A stretch of 64,000 nucleotides of DNA from Mobilitalea torta (lineage in GTDB: Bacteria; Bacillota; Clostridia; Lachnospirales; Lachnospiraceae), in assembly GCF_050433395.1 (NCBI RefSeq), contig NZ_JBNPXH010000003.1:310001-374000 (forward strand), written 5' to 3'. The position numbers and the translations under genes were made by a program. Below are positions 1 to 7,509 of the stretch, piece by piece. The stretch's first letter is position 1, and each line of letters begins with the position of its first letter. The notes beneath the pieces are model-generated. The model saw only the letters and a list, made by a program, of their open reading frames with translations, was not told where the DNA came from and did no database searches.

Positions 1-1065
1 CAGATTCAGATTTCCCCTCTCCTGGACACTGACAGAAATGAGTTGGGCTTCACCCTGAATAACCTGACGAACAAGCAGCAGGCGGTGGCGTGGGCAAGCA
101 CCGGCAACTTTACCATGGAAGGCGGCGAGGGTGCGGATTATCTCGTATCCCGTGACGGCACTACTACGACTTATGAAATCGCCCTTGGCGTAGATCAGTT
201 CACAACGAAGCTCACGGAGCTTGCGGATGGGATGACCCTTCCCTTCTCCCTGTCCTTCCATATGAGCGGCGGCGGCTTCTTAGAGTATGCCGCAGGTATC
301 GTTCAGGCGAAGGATATCACGAAGGCCGCCCTGATCGGACTTGGCGCGGCACCTGATGAGAGTGCGGCTCCTCCGGTTATGATAGATCCCAATGCGGTGA
401 ATGTAAATAACAATCTGCTGGATACCAGAACGGAGATCGGCAACCGCAGCGTGCCTGGCACCATTGAGGCGGAGGATTATGACGAGTTATACGGTACGGA
501 GATCCATGCAGGCGACTGCCCGGATGGCGGCCAGAACTTAGGATGGACCGCTGACGGAGATTATATGGTCTATAAGAATGTGAACTTTACCGCAGTTCCG
601 GACGGTGTGAACTTCCGTGTATCAGGAACCGGCACACCTACCGTACAGATTCGGCTGGATGCAGTGGACGGAAGCAAGATCGCTGAGAAGCAGATAGAAG
701 CCAGCGGGAACTGGGATACTTACATAACCGTGCCTGCAGAGCTGATAAATACGGACGGTATTCAGGGAACCCATGATGTATATCTGCTGATTAACGGCGG
801 TATGAACATCAACTGGTTTGAATTTACCGGCACCGCAGCGGCAGAGGAACCCACTGCTGAGCCTACCCTTGAACCTACTCTTGAGCCCACGGCAAACCCT
901 ACGGCGGTTCCCACAGAGGCACCCTCTGAGCCTGTTACTGCACCCGCGCAGGAGTCCGGAAGCAATACGATGGTCATTGTTGTGATTGTGGTTGTTGCGG
1001 TAGCGGCAATTGGTGCCGTGGCATTCGTGGTAGTAAAGAACAAGAAAAACGGCGGGAAGAGATAA
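1..1065 (+). CDS. C-terminal part of a secreted, membrane-anchored CBM6 glycosidase (5' truncated)
   Basis: The reading frame is open from the first base of the window, so the true start lies upstream; the TTG at 43 is not a convincing start. After about 135 residues of unassigned sequence there is a CBM6-type carbohydrate-binding module, recognisable by its opening PGTIEAEDYD and its closing NWFEFTG. A Thr/Pro/Glu linker of repeated EPT units follows, then a C-terminal hydrophobic segment and a short basic tail (KNKKNGGKR), so the protein is anchored in the membrane rather than by sortase. CBM6 modules usually bind xylan or beta-glucan, and with a GH43 gene next door this is probably the end of a cell-surface hemicellulase. 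The catalytic domain is not visible. Confidence 0.75.
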   Translation, partial: QIQISPLLDTDRNELGFTLNNLTNKQQAVAWASTGNFTMEGGEGADYLVSRDGTTTTYEIALGVDQFTTKLTELADGMTLPFSLSFHMSGGGFLEYAAGIVQAKDITKAALIGLGAAPDESAAPPVMIDPNAVNVNNNLLDTRTEIGNRSVPGTIEAEDYDELYGTEIHAGDCPDGGQNLGWTADGDYMVYKNVNFTAVPDGVNFRVSGTGTPTVQIRLDAVDGSKIAEKQIEASGNWDTYITVPAELINTDGIQGTHDVYLLINGGMNINWFEFTGTAAAEEPTAEPTLEPTLEPTANPTAVPTEAPSEPVTAPAQESGSNTMVIVVIVVVAVAAIGAVAFVVVKNKKNGGKR

Positions 1066-1116
1066 AAGTAAGAGAGCCCTGAAGAAATATAGAAATGAGG
1101 AAATAAAGAAATAAAG

Positions 1117-1132
1117 TAATGATATATCATTA
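1117..1132. promoter_or_regulatory. Perfect 16-bp palindrome containing GATATATCAT
   Basis: TAATGATATATCATTA is a perfect dyad. The decamer GATATATCAT recurs exactly at 2649-2658 and 2745-2754, both in front of the GH43 gene. It may be an operator for the GntR/LacI-type regulator at 3086, although this copy sits downstream of a gene, between two convergent coding regions. The assignment is inference. Confidence 0.35.
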
Positions 1133-1134
1133 GT

Positions 1135-1171
1135 GTTGGGGGTAAGGAACTAAGGTTCCTTACCCCCCAAC
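1135..1171. terminator. Hairpin between convergent genes
   Basis: A 16-bp stem with a single bulged base surrounds a TAAG loop (arms 1135-1150 and 1155-1171). It lies between the convergent CBM6 and GH43 genes. There is no clear T-run on either side, so it may stop transcription in both directions or act mainly to stabilise transcripts. Confidence 0.6.
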
Positions 1172-1292
1172 TGATGGTATAACTTCCGGCGAATGCGCAA
1201 AATCCAGGTCATCCCAATCGGAAGGTACGTCAATTACCATTGGTCACATAATATGTAAGATCATTGATATAAATGGGAGCATAGTATCTGCT

Positions 1293-2618
1293 TTATTCCA
1301 GCGGTTCCACCGATAATGCCTCCAATGACAGGTCGCCATGGCCGCCCAGCAGCCGGATTGTATTCTCCTGACCGGGAAGCAGTCTCACGGTGAAGCTGGC
1401 ATATCCGGCAAAGTAGTAGGAGAACCCGGTCTGCAGAAAGTTGATTAATGAATAATCAACATCGTTGATAATCAGGCGCAGCTTGGAAAGGCGGTCGGAG
1501 CAGGCATAATAGAAGCCAAGAGTCACCCGCTGCCCGTCATAACCATCCACCTTCCGGAATTCCGCGAAGGATTGTTCCTCCCGGAAATGATGAATAGCTG
1601 TGTTCTGATAAGCATTGCCCTCGGCATATTTCTCCGCGGCCCCTCCCACAATCGCGTCAGCGGCACCGTAGATCTTCATGCGGCTGTCGGTCACCGGGGC
1701 AGGGCCTGCCGGGGGACGTCCGTTCTTCGATTGCACCACGGTGCGGATTGTGCCGTCCTCGTTGAATTCCAGCGGGTCACAGCAGATGGAACGGAGGTTA
1801 CCCTGGTGAGACAGGTCGCAGTTATGGTACAGCGCATACCATGCCCCCTTGAATTCTACTACAGAGCCATGGCTGGTATCGCAGCCGGTGGGTTCCAGGT
1901 AAAAGCCCTTGTAATCCCAGGGCCCCAGCGGATTGGCGCTCATGGCATAGCAGAGGTGATTGGCGCCGGGACAGTTATCGGAATAGGTCATATAATAAAT
2001 GCCGTTTCTTTTGAATACCCAGGAGGCTTCATGGAAATCTACCAGACCCTCCATGGGACGCATCTCCTCCTTCATGGACACCATGTCTGGGTTCATCTCA
2101 CCCCCTCTGGGCATGGCACCGCCGCCATAATACATATAGACCCGGCCGTCCTCATCGGTAAAGACACAGGGATCGATCATGCTGTCGCCGCCCAGGCCTT
2201 CGATATATCCCCGATCCGCAAAGCCGCTGTCGGGACGGTCGCTGACAGCCACACCAATTTTCCAGGTATCATTCCACCTGGACCCGCTGGGATGGGGGAA
2301 ATAATAGTAGTAGTGTCCATCCCGGTAAGCGCAGTCCGGCGCCCACATGAAGCCGCCTTCAGGCCGGCCCCAGCTTACATCATCCGAAGAGAGAATCTCT
2401 CCTTCGTCCCTCCAGTTCACCATGTCTTCACTGGAAAACACATGATAGTGATCCATCAGGTCACAGCCCCGCGCCGGATCCATATCCCTGGAGGCATAGA
2501 TATACATCCTTCCGTCCGCCTCCCATACATGTGCCGAGGGATCCGCAGTAAAAATCGTCGTAATAAATGGATTCTGTGAAAAGGTTCTCGTCTTACGTGC
2601 AATAAAATCGGTATTCAT
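1293..2618 (-). CDS. Glycoside hydrolase family 43 protein
   Basis: A 441-residue protein with the five-bladed beta-propeller signature of GH43, a family of arabinofuranosidases and beta-xylosidases. The expected catalytic triad is visible: Asp26 in FTADPSAHVW (base), Asp149 in SMIDPCVF (pKa modulator) and Glu197 in DFHEASWVF (acid). The last ~120 residues look like a beta-rich, carbohydrate-binding-like extension. There is no signal peptide, so it probably acts on imported oligosaccharides in the cytoplasm. The ATG at 2618 is preceded by AGAAAGGAAG. It is divergent from the GntR/LacI regulator at 3086 and has two GATATATCAT sites upstream. The exact substrate cannot be read from sequence; arabinoxylan or arabinan fragments are likely. 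Confidence 0.85.
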   Translation of the reverse strand: MNTDFIARKTRTFSQNPFITTIFTADPSAHVWEADGRMYIYASRDMDPARGCDLMDHYHVFSSEDMVNWRDEGEILSSDDVSWGRPEGGFMWAPDCAYRDGHYYYYFPHPSGSRWNDTWKIGVAVSDRPDSGFADRGYIEGLGGDSMIDPCVFTDEDGRVYMYYGGGAMPRGGEMNPDMVSMKEEMRPMEGLVDFHEASWVFKRNGIYYMTYSDNCPGANHLCYAMSANPLGPWDYKGFYLEPTGCDTSHGSVVEFKGAWYALYHNCDLSHQGNLRSICCDPLEFNEDGTIRTVVQSKNGRPPAGPAPVTDSRMKIYGAADAIVGGAAEKYAEGNAYQNTAIHHFREEQSFAEFRKVDGYDGQRVTLGFYYACSDRLSKLRLIINDVDYSLINFLQTGFSYYFAGYASFTVRLLPGQENTIRLLGGHGDLSLEALSVEPLE

Positions 2619-2647
2619 AGAATTCTTCCTTTCTCTTGCGTAAAATT

Positions 2648-2660
2648 AGATATATCATAT
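2648..2660. promoter_or_regulatory. Candidate operator, AGATATATCATAT, copy 1
   Basis: AGATATATCATAT occurs here and again at 2744-2756, both in front of the GH43 start. The core also matches the palindrome at 1117-1132. Repetition beside a LacI-type regulator suggests an operator; the AT-rich context makes this tentative. Confidence 0.35.
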
Positions 2661-2743
2661 ATAATTCCACTATAATATATAAGATGCTTTAAAGCAAGAA
2701 ATATTTCATTACAAGGAAAAAGAATATCAAATTTTTGCAAAAT

Positions 2744-2756
2744 AGATATATCATAT
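2744..2756. promoter_or_regulatory. Candidate operator, AGATATATCATAT, copy 2
   Basis: This is an exact copy of the 13-mer at 2648-2660 and lies immediately before a TTGACA (2757-2762). Being so close to a -35-like element fits a role in repression. Inference only. Confidence 0.35.
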
Positions 2757-2778
2757 TGACAGTTTACAAATATTAAAC

Positions 2779-2963
2779 TATGATATAATGAAAGCGGAAT
2801 GAGGAAACGCAAGCTTGCTTGCGATTTCCGATTGGAGCAACAAGATCATGAACACGTCCTTTGTTCATGATATAATGAAAATGGAGAGGGAAAATGCAAG
2901 TTTATTTGCATTCTCCGATTGGAGCAACAGGATCATGAATACGGTTTATCGTCATGATATAAT
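2779..2963. repeat. Tandem pair of a dispersed palindromic repeat (copies A1 and A2)
   Basis: Two units of about 95 bp stand head to tail and share the junction at 2866-2880. Each begins with TATGATATAATGAAA or CATGATATAATGAAA, has an inner hairpin (CGCAAG/CTTGCG in A1; TGCAA/TTGCA in A2), then CCGATTGGAGCAACA, then a hairpin opening with ATCATGA and closing with TCATGAT, and ends in another TGATATAAT. Related single copies lie at 35354-35470 and 57295-57416. Arms differ between A1 and A2 in a compensating way, so the fold rather than the sequence is conserved. Confidence 0.8.
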
Positions 2964-3018
2964 ATATCAAAATGAAATAGCAATGTGGATAATTGACAAA
3001 GAATTGGGCAAATGGTAG

Positions 3019-3036
3019 TATCATATCAATATGATA
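3019..3036. promoter_or_regulatory. Perfect palindrome upstream of the GntR/LacI regulator
   Basis: TATCATAT and ATATGATA flank a central CA, giving a perfect dyad about 50 bp ahead of the regulator's start. This is the usual place and form of an autoregulatory operator for a LacI-type repressor. It resembles the GATATATCAT sites on the GH43 side. Confidence 0.45.
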
Positions 3037-3085
3037 TCTCTATTTAAATAGATAATTTATAGAAGAAAGAGGTGTTGGTTGCTAT

Positions 3086-4195
3086 ATGGGTAGTTCTGAT
3101 CTGTTATACAAGAAAATTACTGATTATATCAAAGCCAGAATCGACAGTGGAGAATTGAAAGTGGGTGATCGTCTGCCCACGGAAAAGGAGCTGGCGGAAC
3201 AGTTTAAGGTCAGCAGAATAACGTCCAAGCGGGCTTTGGAGGACTTGAAGAATGAAGGACTGATCAGCCGGATCAGAGGAAGCGGAAGTTATGTGGCGGA
3301 TCAGGAAAAGCAGGCGAAGACGGAAATGGTTTCGGAAGAAAACCTATACAGCAGGGTGGTGTCCCTGGTGATTCCTTTTGATGATTCCAATGGAGGAATT
3401 ATGAATACGGTATCCGGAATTACCAGCGTATTGAAGAATAAAGGTTATATTGTAGATATTCACTGCACCTCAGAGAAGACATTAAATGATAAGCAGCAGC
3501 TTCTGGAGCTGTATCAGCGTAAGGTGGGCGGAATTATTTATTATCCCAAATCGGACAGGGACAATCTGGAGCTGATGAATATGTTCTATCTGGAGAATTA
3601 TCCGATTGTAGTGATTGATAAATATTTTGAAAGTGTGCCGCTGCGATCCGTGGTATCGGATAATCAGCAGGGGATGTACGAGGCAGCCCGGTATCTGCTG
3701 GAACTGGGGCATCACAGGATCGGTTTTCTGTCAGATAACCGGATTGAAGAGGCTACTTCCGTCAGGAACCGTTACTTCGGATATGCGAAGGCACTGAAGG
3801 AATATAAGATAACGGTAGATGAGAGATATGTTAAGAATGGCGACTTATATAATCTGGATATCAATGATGGAGAAGAGATTGTCCGGGAGCTGGTGGAGCA
3901 GGGGGTGACCGCCATGTGTGCTATTAATGATTATGTGGCGCTGTTTTTGATCAGTTGTCTGAACCGGCTGGGCATCTCCGTCCCGGAACAGGTCTCCGTG
4001 GTGGGGTTCGATGATATTTCACTAAAGATGATGCCGGATATTTCGCTGACCACGGTACGTCAGGATCTGTATGAGATCGGAAGATGTGCCGGTGAGATGA
4101 TGCTGGAAGCTCTGGAGGGCAGGAAGAGCGGTCTTGAACGGATTGTCATTCCCACGGAGCTGATGATACGAGGGTCTTGTATGGAGCCAAAATGA
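3086..4195 (+). CDS. GntR/LacI hybrid (AraR-like) transcriptional regulator
   Basis: This 369-residue protein has an N-terminal GntR-type winged helix (residues ~5-70, with GDRLPTEKELAEQFKVSRIT and GLISRIRGSGSYV) and a C-terminal LacI-type sugar-binding domain (residues ~90-365, e.g. GHHRIGFLSDN and VSVVGFDDISL). AraR of Bacillus has the same architecture and represses arabinose genes; when the sugar binds, the repressor leaves DNA. Its position opposite a GH43 gene, with palindromic sites between, makes it the likely local repressor of hemicellulose use. Which sugar it senses is unknown. The start at 3086 follows GAAAGAGGTGTTGG at some distance. Confidence 0.85.
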   Translation: MGSSDLLYKKITDYIKARIDSGELKVGDRLPTEKELAEQFKVSRITSKRALEDLKNEGLISRIRGSGSYVADQEKQAKTEMVSEENLYSRVVSLVIPFDDSNGGIMNTVSGITSVLKNKGYIVDIHCTSEKTLNDKQQLLELYQRKVGGIIYYPKSDRDNLELMNMFYLENYPIVVIDKYFESVPLRSVVSDNQQGMYEAARYLLELGHHRIGFLSDNRIEEATSVRNRYFGYAKALKEYKITVDERYVKNGDLYNLDINDGEEIVRELVEQGVTAMCAINDYVALFLISCLNRLGISVPEQVSVVGFDDISLKMMPDISLTTVRQDLYEIGRCAGEMMLEALEGRKSGLERIVIPTELMIRGSCMEPK

Positions 4196-4512
4196 ATTCC
4201 GTGCAGAAGGTTGCAATAAATGATATAAAGTAGGCAAAAAACGATTATTTATCAATCTGATAGTAGAATTTCAGATAAAAATATGGTATTCTATGGGGAG
4301 AGGGTAAGGACATAGCGGAACGATCACAGGGAGTATCCGCCCCGGCAGCCCAAGGAGGACGAGGTGGTGCAAGCCATGCTGATACTGGCCAAAAGCAAGA
4401 CAGCGCAGGAGCAAATTGCTGCCCAGTCCGGTGAGGGTGAAGTTACCCGTCAGTTTTTTAAAAGCAGCTGAAACCAACAAAAGTAAAAAAGGAAAGCAAA
4501 GGAGAGAGCATC
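4196..4512. other. 317-bp gap with a possible gene remnant
   Basis: The first half is AT-rich and featureless. The second half holds a short open frame (see 4376-4471) ending shortly before the rubrerythrin ribosome binding site. The rubrerythrin promoter must lie here, but no strong -35/-10 pair was recognised. Confidence 0.4.
4376..4471 (+). CDS. Possible 31-residue small ORF or gene fragment
   Basis: The frame reads MLILAKSKTAQEQIAAQSG and continues for 12 more residues; it stays open back to a TAG near 4315, so it could start earlier at GTG 4364 or 4367. An AAGGAGG lies about 18 bases upstream of the ATG. The amino-acid make-up is protein-like, with a QIAAQSGEGEV segment that could be the tail of a degraded gene. 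No family was recognised. Confidence 0.25.
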   Translation: MLILAKSKTAQEQIAAQSGEGEVTRQFFKSS

Positions 4513-5046
4513 ATGGAATTAAAAGGAAGCAAGACAGAGAAGAATTTAATGGAAGCATTTGCGGGAGAATCACAGGCGAGGAATAAGTATACATATTTTG
4601 CTTCTGTGGCTAAAAAGGAAGGCTACGAGCAGATTGCCGCAATCTTCGAAGCTACGGCTAATAATGAGAAGGAGCATGCAAAGCTTTGGTTTAAGGCTCT
4701 CGGAGAGCTGGGTGACACCGCTGCCAATCTCCTTCATGCCGCAGAAGGCGAGAACTATGAGTGGACCGATATGTATGAGCGTTTTGCAAAGGATGCGGAG
4801 GAAGAAGGCTTCAAGGCTCTTGCAGCTCAGTTCAGAATGGTTGCAAAGATCGAGAAATCACACGAGGAAAGATATCGCGCACTCCTGCATAATGTAGAAG
4901 TGAAGGCAGTGTTTGAGAAGAGCGAGGAGTCCATCTGGGAGTGCCGTAACTGCGGTCACCTGGTAATGGGCAAGAAGGCTCCTGAGCTGTGCCCCGTATG
5001 CAAGCATCCTCAGAGCTATTTCGAAGTAAGAAAAGAAAATTATTAA
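4513..5046 (+). CDS. rbr: Rubrerythrin
   Basis: A 177-residue protein with the classic two-part layout. Residues ~1-140 form a ferritin-like four-helix bundle with paired iron ligands (GESQARNKY, NNEKEHAKLW, EEGFKALAAQF, KIEKSHEERY). The C-terminus is a rubredoxin domain whose cysteines are spaced CxxC-x12-CxxC (CRNCGH...CPVC). Rubrerythrins reduce hydrogen peroxide to water in the cytoplasm of anaerobes, using electrons from NADH via a rubredoxin reductase. The ATG at 4513 follows AAAGGAGAGAG. It stands alone, with a terminator-like hairpin at 5072-5108. Confidence 0.95.
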   Translation: MELKGSKTEKNLMEAFAGESQARNKYTYFASVAKKEGYEQIAAIFEATANNEKEHAKLWFKALGELGDTAANLLHAAEGENYEWTDMYERFAKDAEEEGFKALAAQFRMVAKIEKSHEERYRALLHNVEVKAVFEKSEESIWECRNCGHLVMGKKAPELCPVCKHPQSYFEVRKENY

Positions 5047-5071
5047 TCATATCACCTATAATAGGAACCGG

Positions 5072-5108
5072 CAAAACCTGTACAGCATTTTATGTTTTAC
5101 AGGTTTTG
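5072..5108 (+). terminator. Rho-independent terminator after rbr
   Basis: CAAAACCTGTA (5072-5082) and TACAGGTTTTG (5098-5108) form an 11-bp stem. The right arm runs into TTTTG and then TT. It separates rbr from the DUF3842 gene. Confidence 0.65.
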
Positions 5109-5147
5109 TTCATGTGGTATAGATCAGAGTAATCCAGGAGGTAGGAA

Positions 5148-5639
5148 ATGTTGGCGAAGAATATCATGATAACAGTAATTGACGGACAGGGAGGCGGAAT
5201 CGGCAAGAGCATTGTAAGCAAGCTGAGAAAGCTGATTGCGAAGGATAACGGGGTCACTATCTGTGCTCTGGGCACTAATTCCGCGGCAACCAATCATATG
5301 ATCAAGGCGGGTGCGGATATCGGTGCAACGGGTGAGAATGCAATTATCCGTACATCCGCGCAATCCGATATCATTCTCGGGCCGATTGCAATTATTGCCG
5401 CCAACTCCATGCTGGGAGAGCTTACTCCCGCCATGGCGGAGGCGGTCAGCTCCAGCCCTGCCCATAAGATTTTAATCCCGCTGAACCGGTGTAATATTAC
5501 CATTGCCTTTGATATGAACAGCACGACGGAGACTTATATTGATTATTGCATCAGGCTGGTGATGGATTACCTGAGGCCTCTGCAAGAGGATAAGGGGGCG
5601 GAGACCGTGGTACAAAATGGTTTGGAGAAGGAAATATAA
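5148..5639 (+). CDS. DUF3842 family protein
   Basis: This 163-residue protein opens with a nucleotide-binding-like glycine-rich strand (ITVIDGQGGGIGKSIV) and shows the GTNSAATNHMIKAGA and GENAI segments of the DUF3842 family, widespread in Clostridia but without an assigned function. The glycine loop suggests a Rossmann-like fold. AGGAGG lies seven bases before the ATG. Known neighbours of the family give no firm clue; here it stands between rubrerythrin and an orphan sugar-binding protein. Confidence 0.75.
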   Translation: MLAKNIMITVIDGQGGGIGKSIVSKLRKLIAKDNGVTICALGTNSAATNHMIKAGADIGATGENAIIRTSAQSDIILGPIAIIAANSMLGELTPAMAEAVSSSPAHKILIPLNRCNITIAFDMNSTTETYIDYCIRLVMDYLRPLQEDKGAETVVQNGLEKEI

Positions 5640-5726
5640 AAAGAATAAGCAGGGAACAGACTTTTTGTGTCCTATTCAAGGGATTGGACGTATATAATTA
5701 AATAAAATCATTATGCTTGGAAGGCC

Positions 5727-6734
5727 ATGAAATATAATGCGGGGGCAATAAAATACAAAATAAGAACCATGAGATACAAAAAGGCTTTCATTGATACGAT
5801 TGTGATTCTGCTGATGCTGGCCGTATTTATTGTATGGCATCAAAACCGGTTGAGCGCGGTTCCTGCATCGAAGCTGGAGAATCTGCACATTTATCTGATC
5901 AGCATGGATAAGGAGAGCCAGTTCTGGTATAGCGTAGACCAGGGAGCCAGGGATATGGCGAGGATGCTTGGGGTGAACTATCAATGGGAGGGACCGGAGA
6001 CCAGAGATGTACAGGCACAGATAGATATCTTTAAGGAGGCGGCGGAATCCGGTGCCAATGCGATTTTGCTGGCGGCAAGTGATCCGGTGAGAATATCCGG
6101 TGCCGTAGAGGATGCCAAGGCGAAAGGAGTAAAAATCATCTATGTAGACGCTCCGTCGGTGGAAGAAGGAACAGTAACGCTGGCCACAGAGAATTATAGT
6201 GCGGGCAAAGCGGCGGGAAGTCTGATGATTGCGGAGCTGGAGGGCCTGGGGATCTCTGAGGGGAGGATTGGCATAATAGGAGTAACACCGGAGAACGTAA
6301 CGACTATTAACCGGGAGAATGGCTTTCGGGAGGTGTTGAAACAGGATGGCAGATTCACCCCCCTGGATACAGAGTATACGGGAGGAGAACCGGAGCTTTC
6401 TCGGAGGGCTGCCTTGTCAATGCTGGAGAAGAATGGGGATCTGATGGGCATATTTGCGGCAAACGAGGGAGCCACCATAGGACTCGGCAATGCATTGGAG
6501 GCAGGAGGAAGGCAGTTGGTCGGCATCGGCTTTGATATGACGGAGGAGATACAGAAGATGCTGAACCAGGGAACTCTCAACGGGGTTTTGGTTCAGAATC
6601 CATATACCATGGGATATCTGGGCATGGCGGAGGCCGTGGCGGCAATCAAGGGCTATCCGACGGGACCCTCCTTTATCAATACGGGAGTGACAGTGATTAC
6701 AAAGTACCGGCCAGCGGGGCCGTTAGAAAATTAA
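5727..6734 (+). CDS. Membrane-anchored periplasmic-binding-protein-like sugar sensor or binder
   Basis: After a basic start there is one hydrophobic segment (FIDTIVILLMLAVFIVW, residues ~20-37) with no lipobox, so the protein is probably held by a signal anchor. The remaining ~290 residues form a type-1 sugar-binding fold (Peripla_BP_4), with the hallmarks IDIFKEAAESGANAILLAA and GIFAANEGATIGLGNAL, close to ribose and galactose binders. No ABC permease, ATPase or histidine kinase lies beside it, so it is an orphan; such proteins can feed a distant ABC transporter or a sensor kinase. An ATG at 5769 is an alternative start; neither has a well-placed ribosome binding site. Confidence 0.7.
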   Translation: MKYNAGAIKYKIRTMRYKKAFIDTIVILLMLAVFIVWHQNRLSAVPASKLENLHIYLISMDKESQFWYSVDQGARDMARMLGVNYQWEGPETRDVQAQIDIFKEAAESGANAILLAASDPVRISGAVEDAKAKGVKIIYVDAPSVEEGTVTLATENYSAGKAAGSLMIAELEGLGISEGRIGIIGVTPENVTTINRENGFREVLKQDGRFTPLDTEYTGGEPELSRRAALSMLEKNGDLMGIFAANEGATIGLGNALEAGGRQLVGIGFDMTEEIQKMLNQGTLNGVLVQNPYTMGYLGMAEAVAAIKGYPTGPSFINTGVTVITKYRPAGPLEN

Positions 6735-6757
6735 TTTATCTTATGCTTTAGGAAAGC

Positions 6758-6788
6758 GGGCCGGAATTCAGAAAAAGAATACCGGCCC
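6758..6788. terminator. Convergent terminator
   Basis: GGGCCGG (6758-6764) and CCGGCCC (6782-6788) pair. The downstream GGCCTTTATTTT is T-rich on the plus strand. It lies between the plus-strand binding protein and the minus-strand Rrf2 regulator. Confidence 0.6.
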
Positions 6789-6810
6789 GGCCTTTATTTT
6801 CCAGGAAAAT

Positions 6811-7257
6811 TCAGATAAAGAACATAGCGCCCTGATCGGTATTCTGCTTCTCTGTCTCCGTAACAAGGTCATAGAGGGAGATACCCTGCAGGGTGGATTC
6901 TATGGAATGATCCAAAGGCTGATAGACGGTTGCGCTTATTGCCTGTTCTATCTCAGGCAGGCTTGCTGAAACGGTTTCTTCCGCCTGTTCAAATAATGTT
7001 GTTTCCACGGAATGGAGAATATCATATACGGTGATCTCCCTGGGACTTCGGGTTAATTGATAGCCTCCCTGGGCTCCTTTGATGGAGTGGACAATCTTGC
7101 CGTGCTTTAATAAAGAAAATACCTGTTCCAGATAAATCTTGGAGATACCCAGTTTTTCCGAGATCCGGATCAGGGTAATGTATTCATTGCTGTCATGATG
7201 CTGGGCCATATAGACAGTGGATGCCAGCGCATAACGGCCCTTTGCAGAAATTCTCAA
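6811..7257 (-). CDS. Rrf2 family regulator, CymR-like
   Basis: A 148-residue protein starting MRISAKGRYAL, with a winged helix and the recognition region LEQVFSLLKHGKIVHSIKGAQGGY of the Rrf2 family. It lacks the three-cysteine cluster that binds [2Fe-2S] in IscR, so it is not an iron-sulfur sensor. That fits CymR, the repressor of cysteine metabolism in Firmicutes, which works with the cysteine synthase CysK. The cysK gene is the divergent neighbour, which supports this reading. The exact effector is inferred. GGAGGTG precedes the start on the minus strand (7260-7267). Confidence 0.8.
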   Translation of the reverse strand: MRISAKGRYALASTVYMAQHHDSNEYITLIRISEKLGISKIYLEQVFSLLKHGKIVHSIKGAQGGYQLTRSPREITVYDILHSVETTLFEQAEETVSASLPEIEQAISATVYQPLDHSIESTLQGISLYDLVTETEKQNTDQGAMFFI

Positions 7258-7428
7258 AGGAACACCTCCTTTTCATACTTGTTTAATATGCATTTATATA
7301 TAATAAAGGAAGGAAGGATACTTGTCAAGGTCAGAATGCAATTCAAATGGCAGGTAGATGCGGATATACCTATCATCTGCCATCTGAATTACTGTAATAA
7401 TTTTAATGATAAATTTTAAAACTATGTA

Positions 7429-7457
7429 TTGACAGATAATCAAAACAGTAGTATCAT
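7429..7457 (+). promoter_or_regulatory. Promoter of cysK
   Basis: TTGACA (7429-7434) and TATCAT (7452-7457) are 17 bp apart, about 50 bp ahead of the cysK start. The AT-rich sequence around and after the -10, with repeated AACATAGTA/AACTATGTA segments, is a likely binding region for the divergent CymR-like repressor. Confidence 0.65.
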
Positions 7458-7509
7458 TATATAAAACATAGTAATCATATATGAATTATATATTAAAGGA
7501 GGAGACATT

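Larger units (their letters stand above)
2619..3085. other. 467-bp divergent regulatory region
   Basis: This AT-rich gap separates the GH43 gene from its likely regulator. It holds two GATATATCAT motifs near the GH43 side, a TTGACA at 2757, the tandem palindromic repeat at 2779-2963, and a perfect palindrome at 3019-3036 just ahead of the regulator. An open frame at 2815-3018 falls entirely inside the repeat and is not taken as a gene. Confidence 0.6.

Noticed and set aside
1172..1292. In-frame coding-like sequence after the GH43 stop on the minus strand (RYYAPIYINDLTYYVTNGN)
   Set aside because: It follows a stop without a start or ribosome binding site and is interrupted again within 25 codons; too short to call a disrupted C-terminus.
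1572..2579. Long plus-strand frame opposite GH43
   Set aside because: It is antisense to a gene with intact catalytic residues and reads His/Gly-rich without motifs.
2815..3018. A 67-codon frame within the tandem repeat
   Set aside because: Two similar halves result directly from the DNA repeat units, and there is no ribosome binding site.
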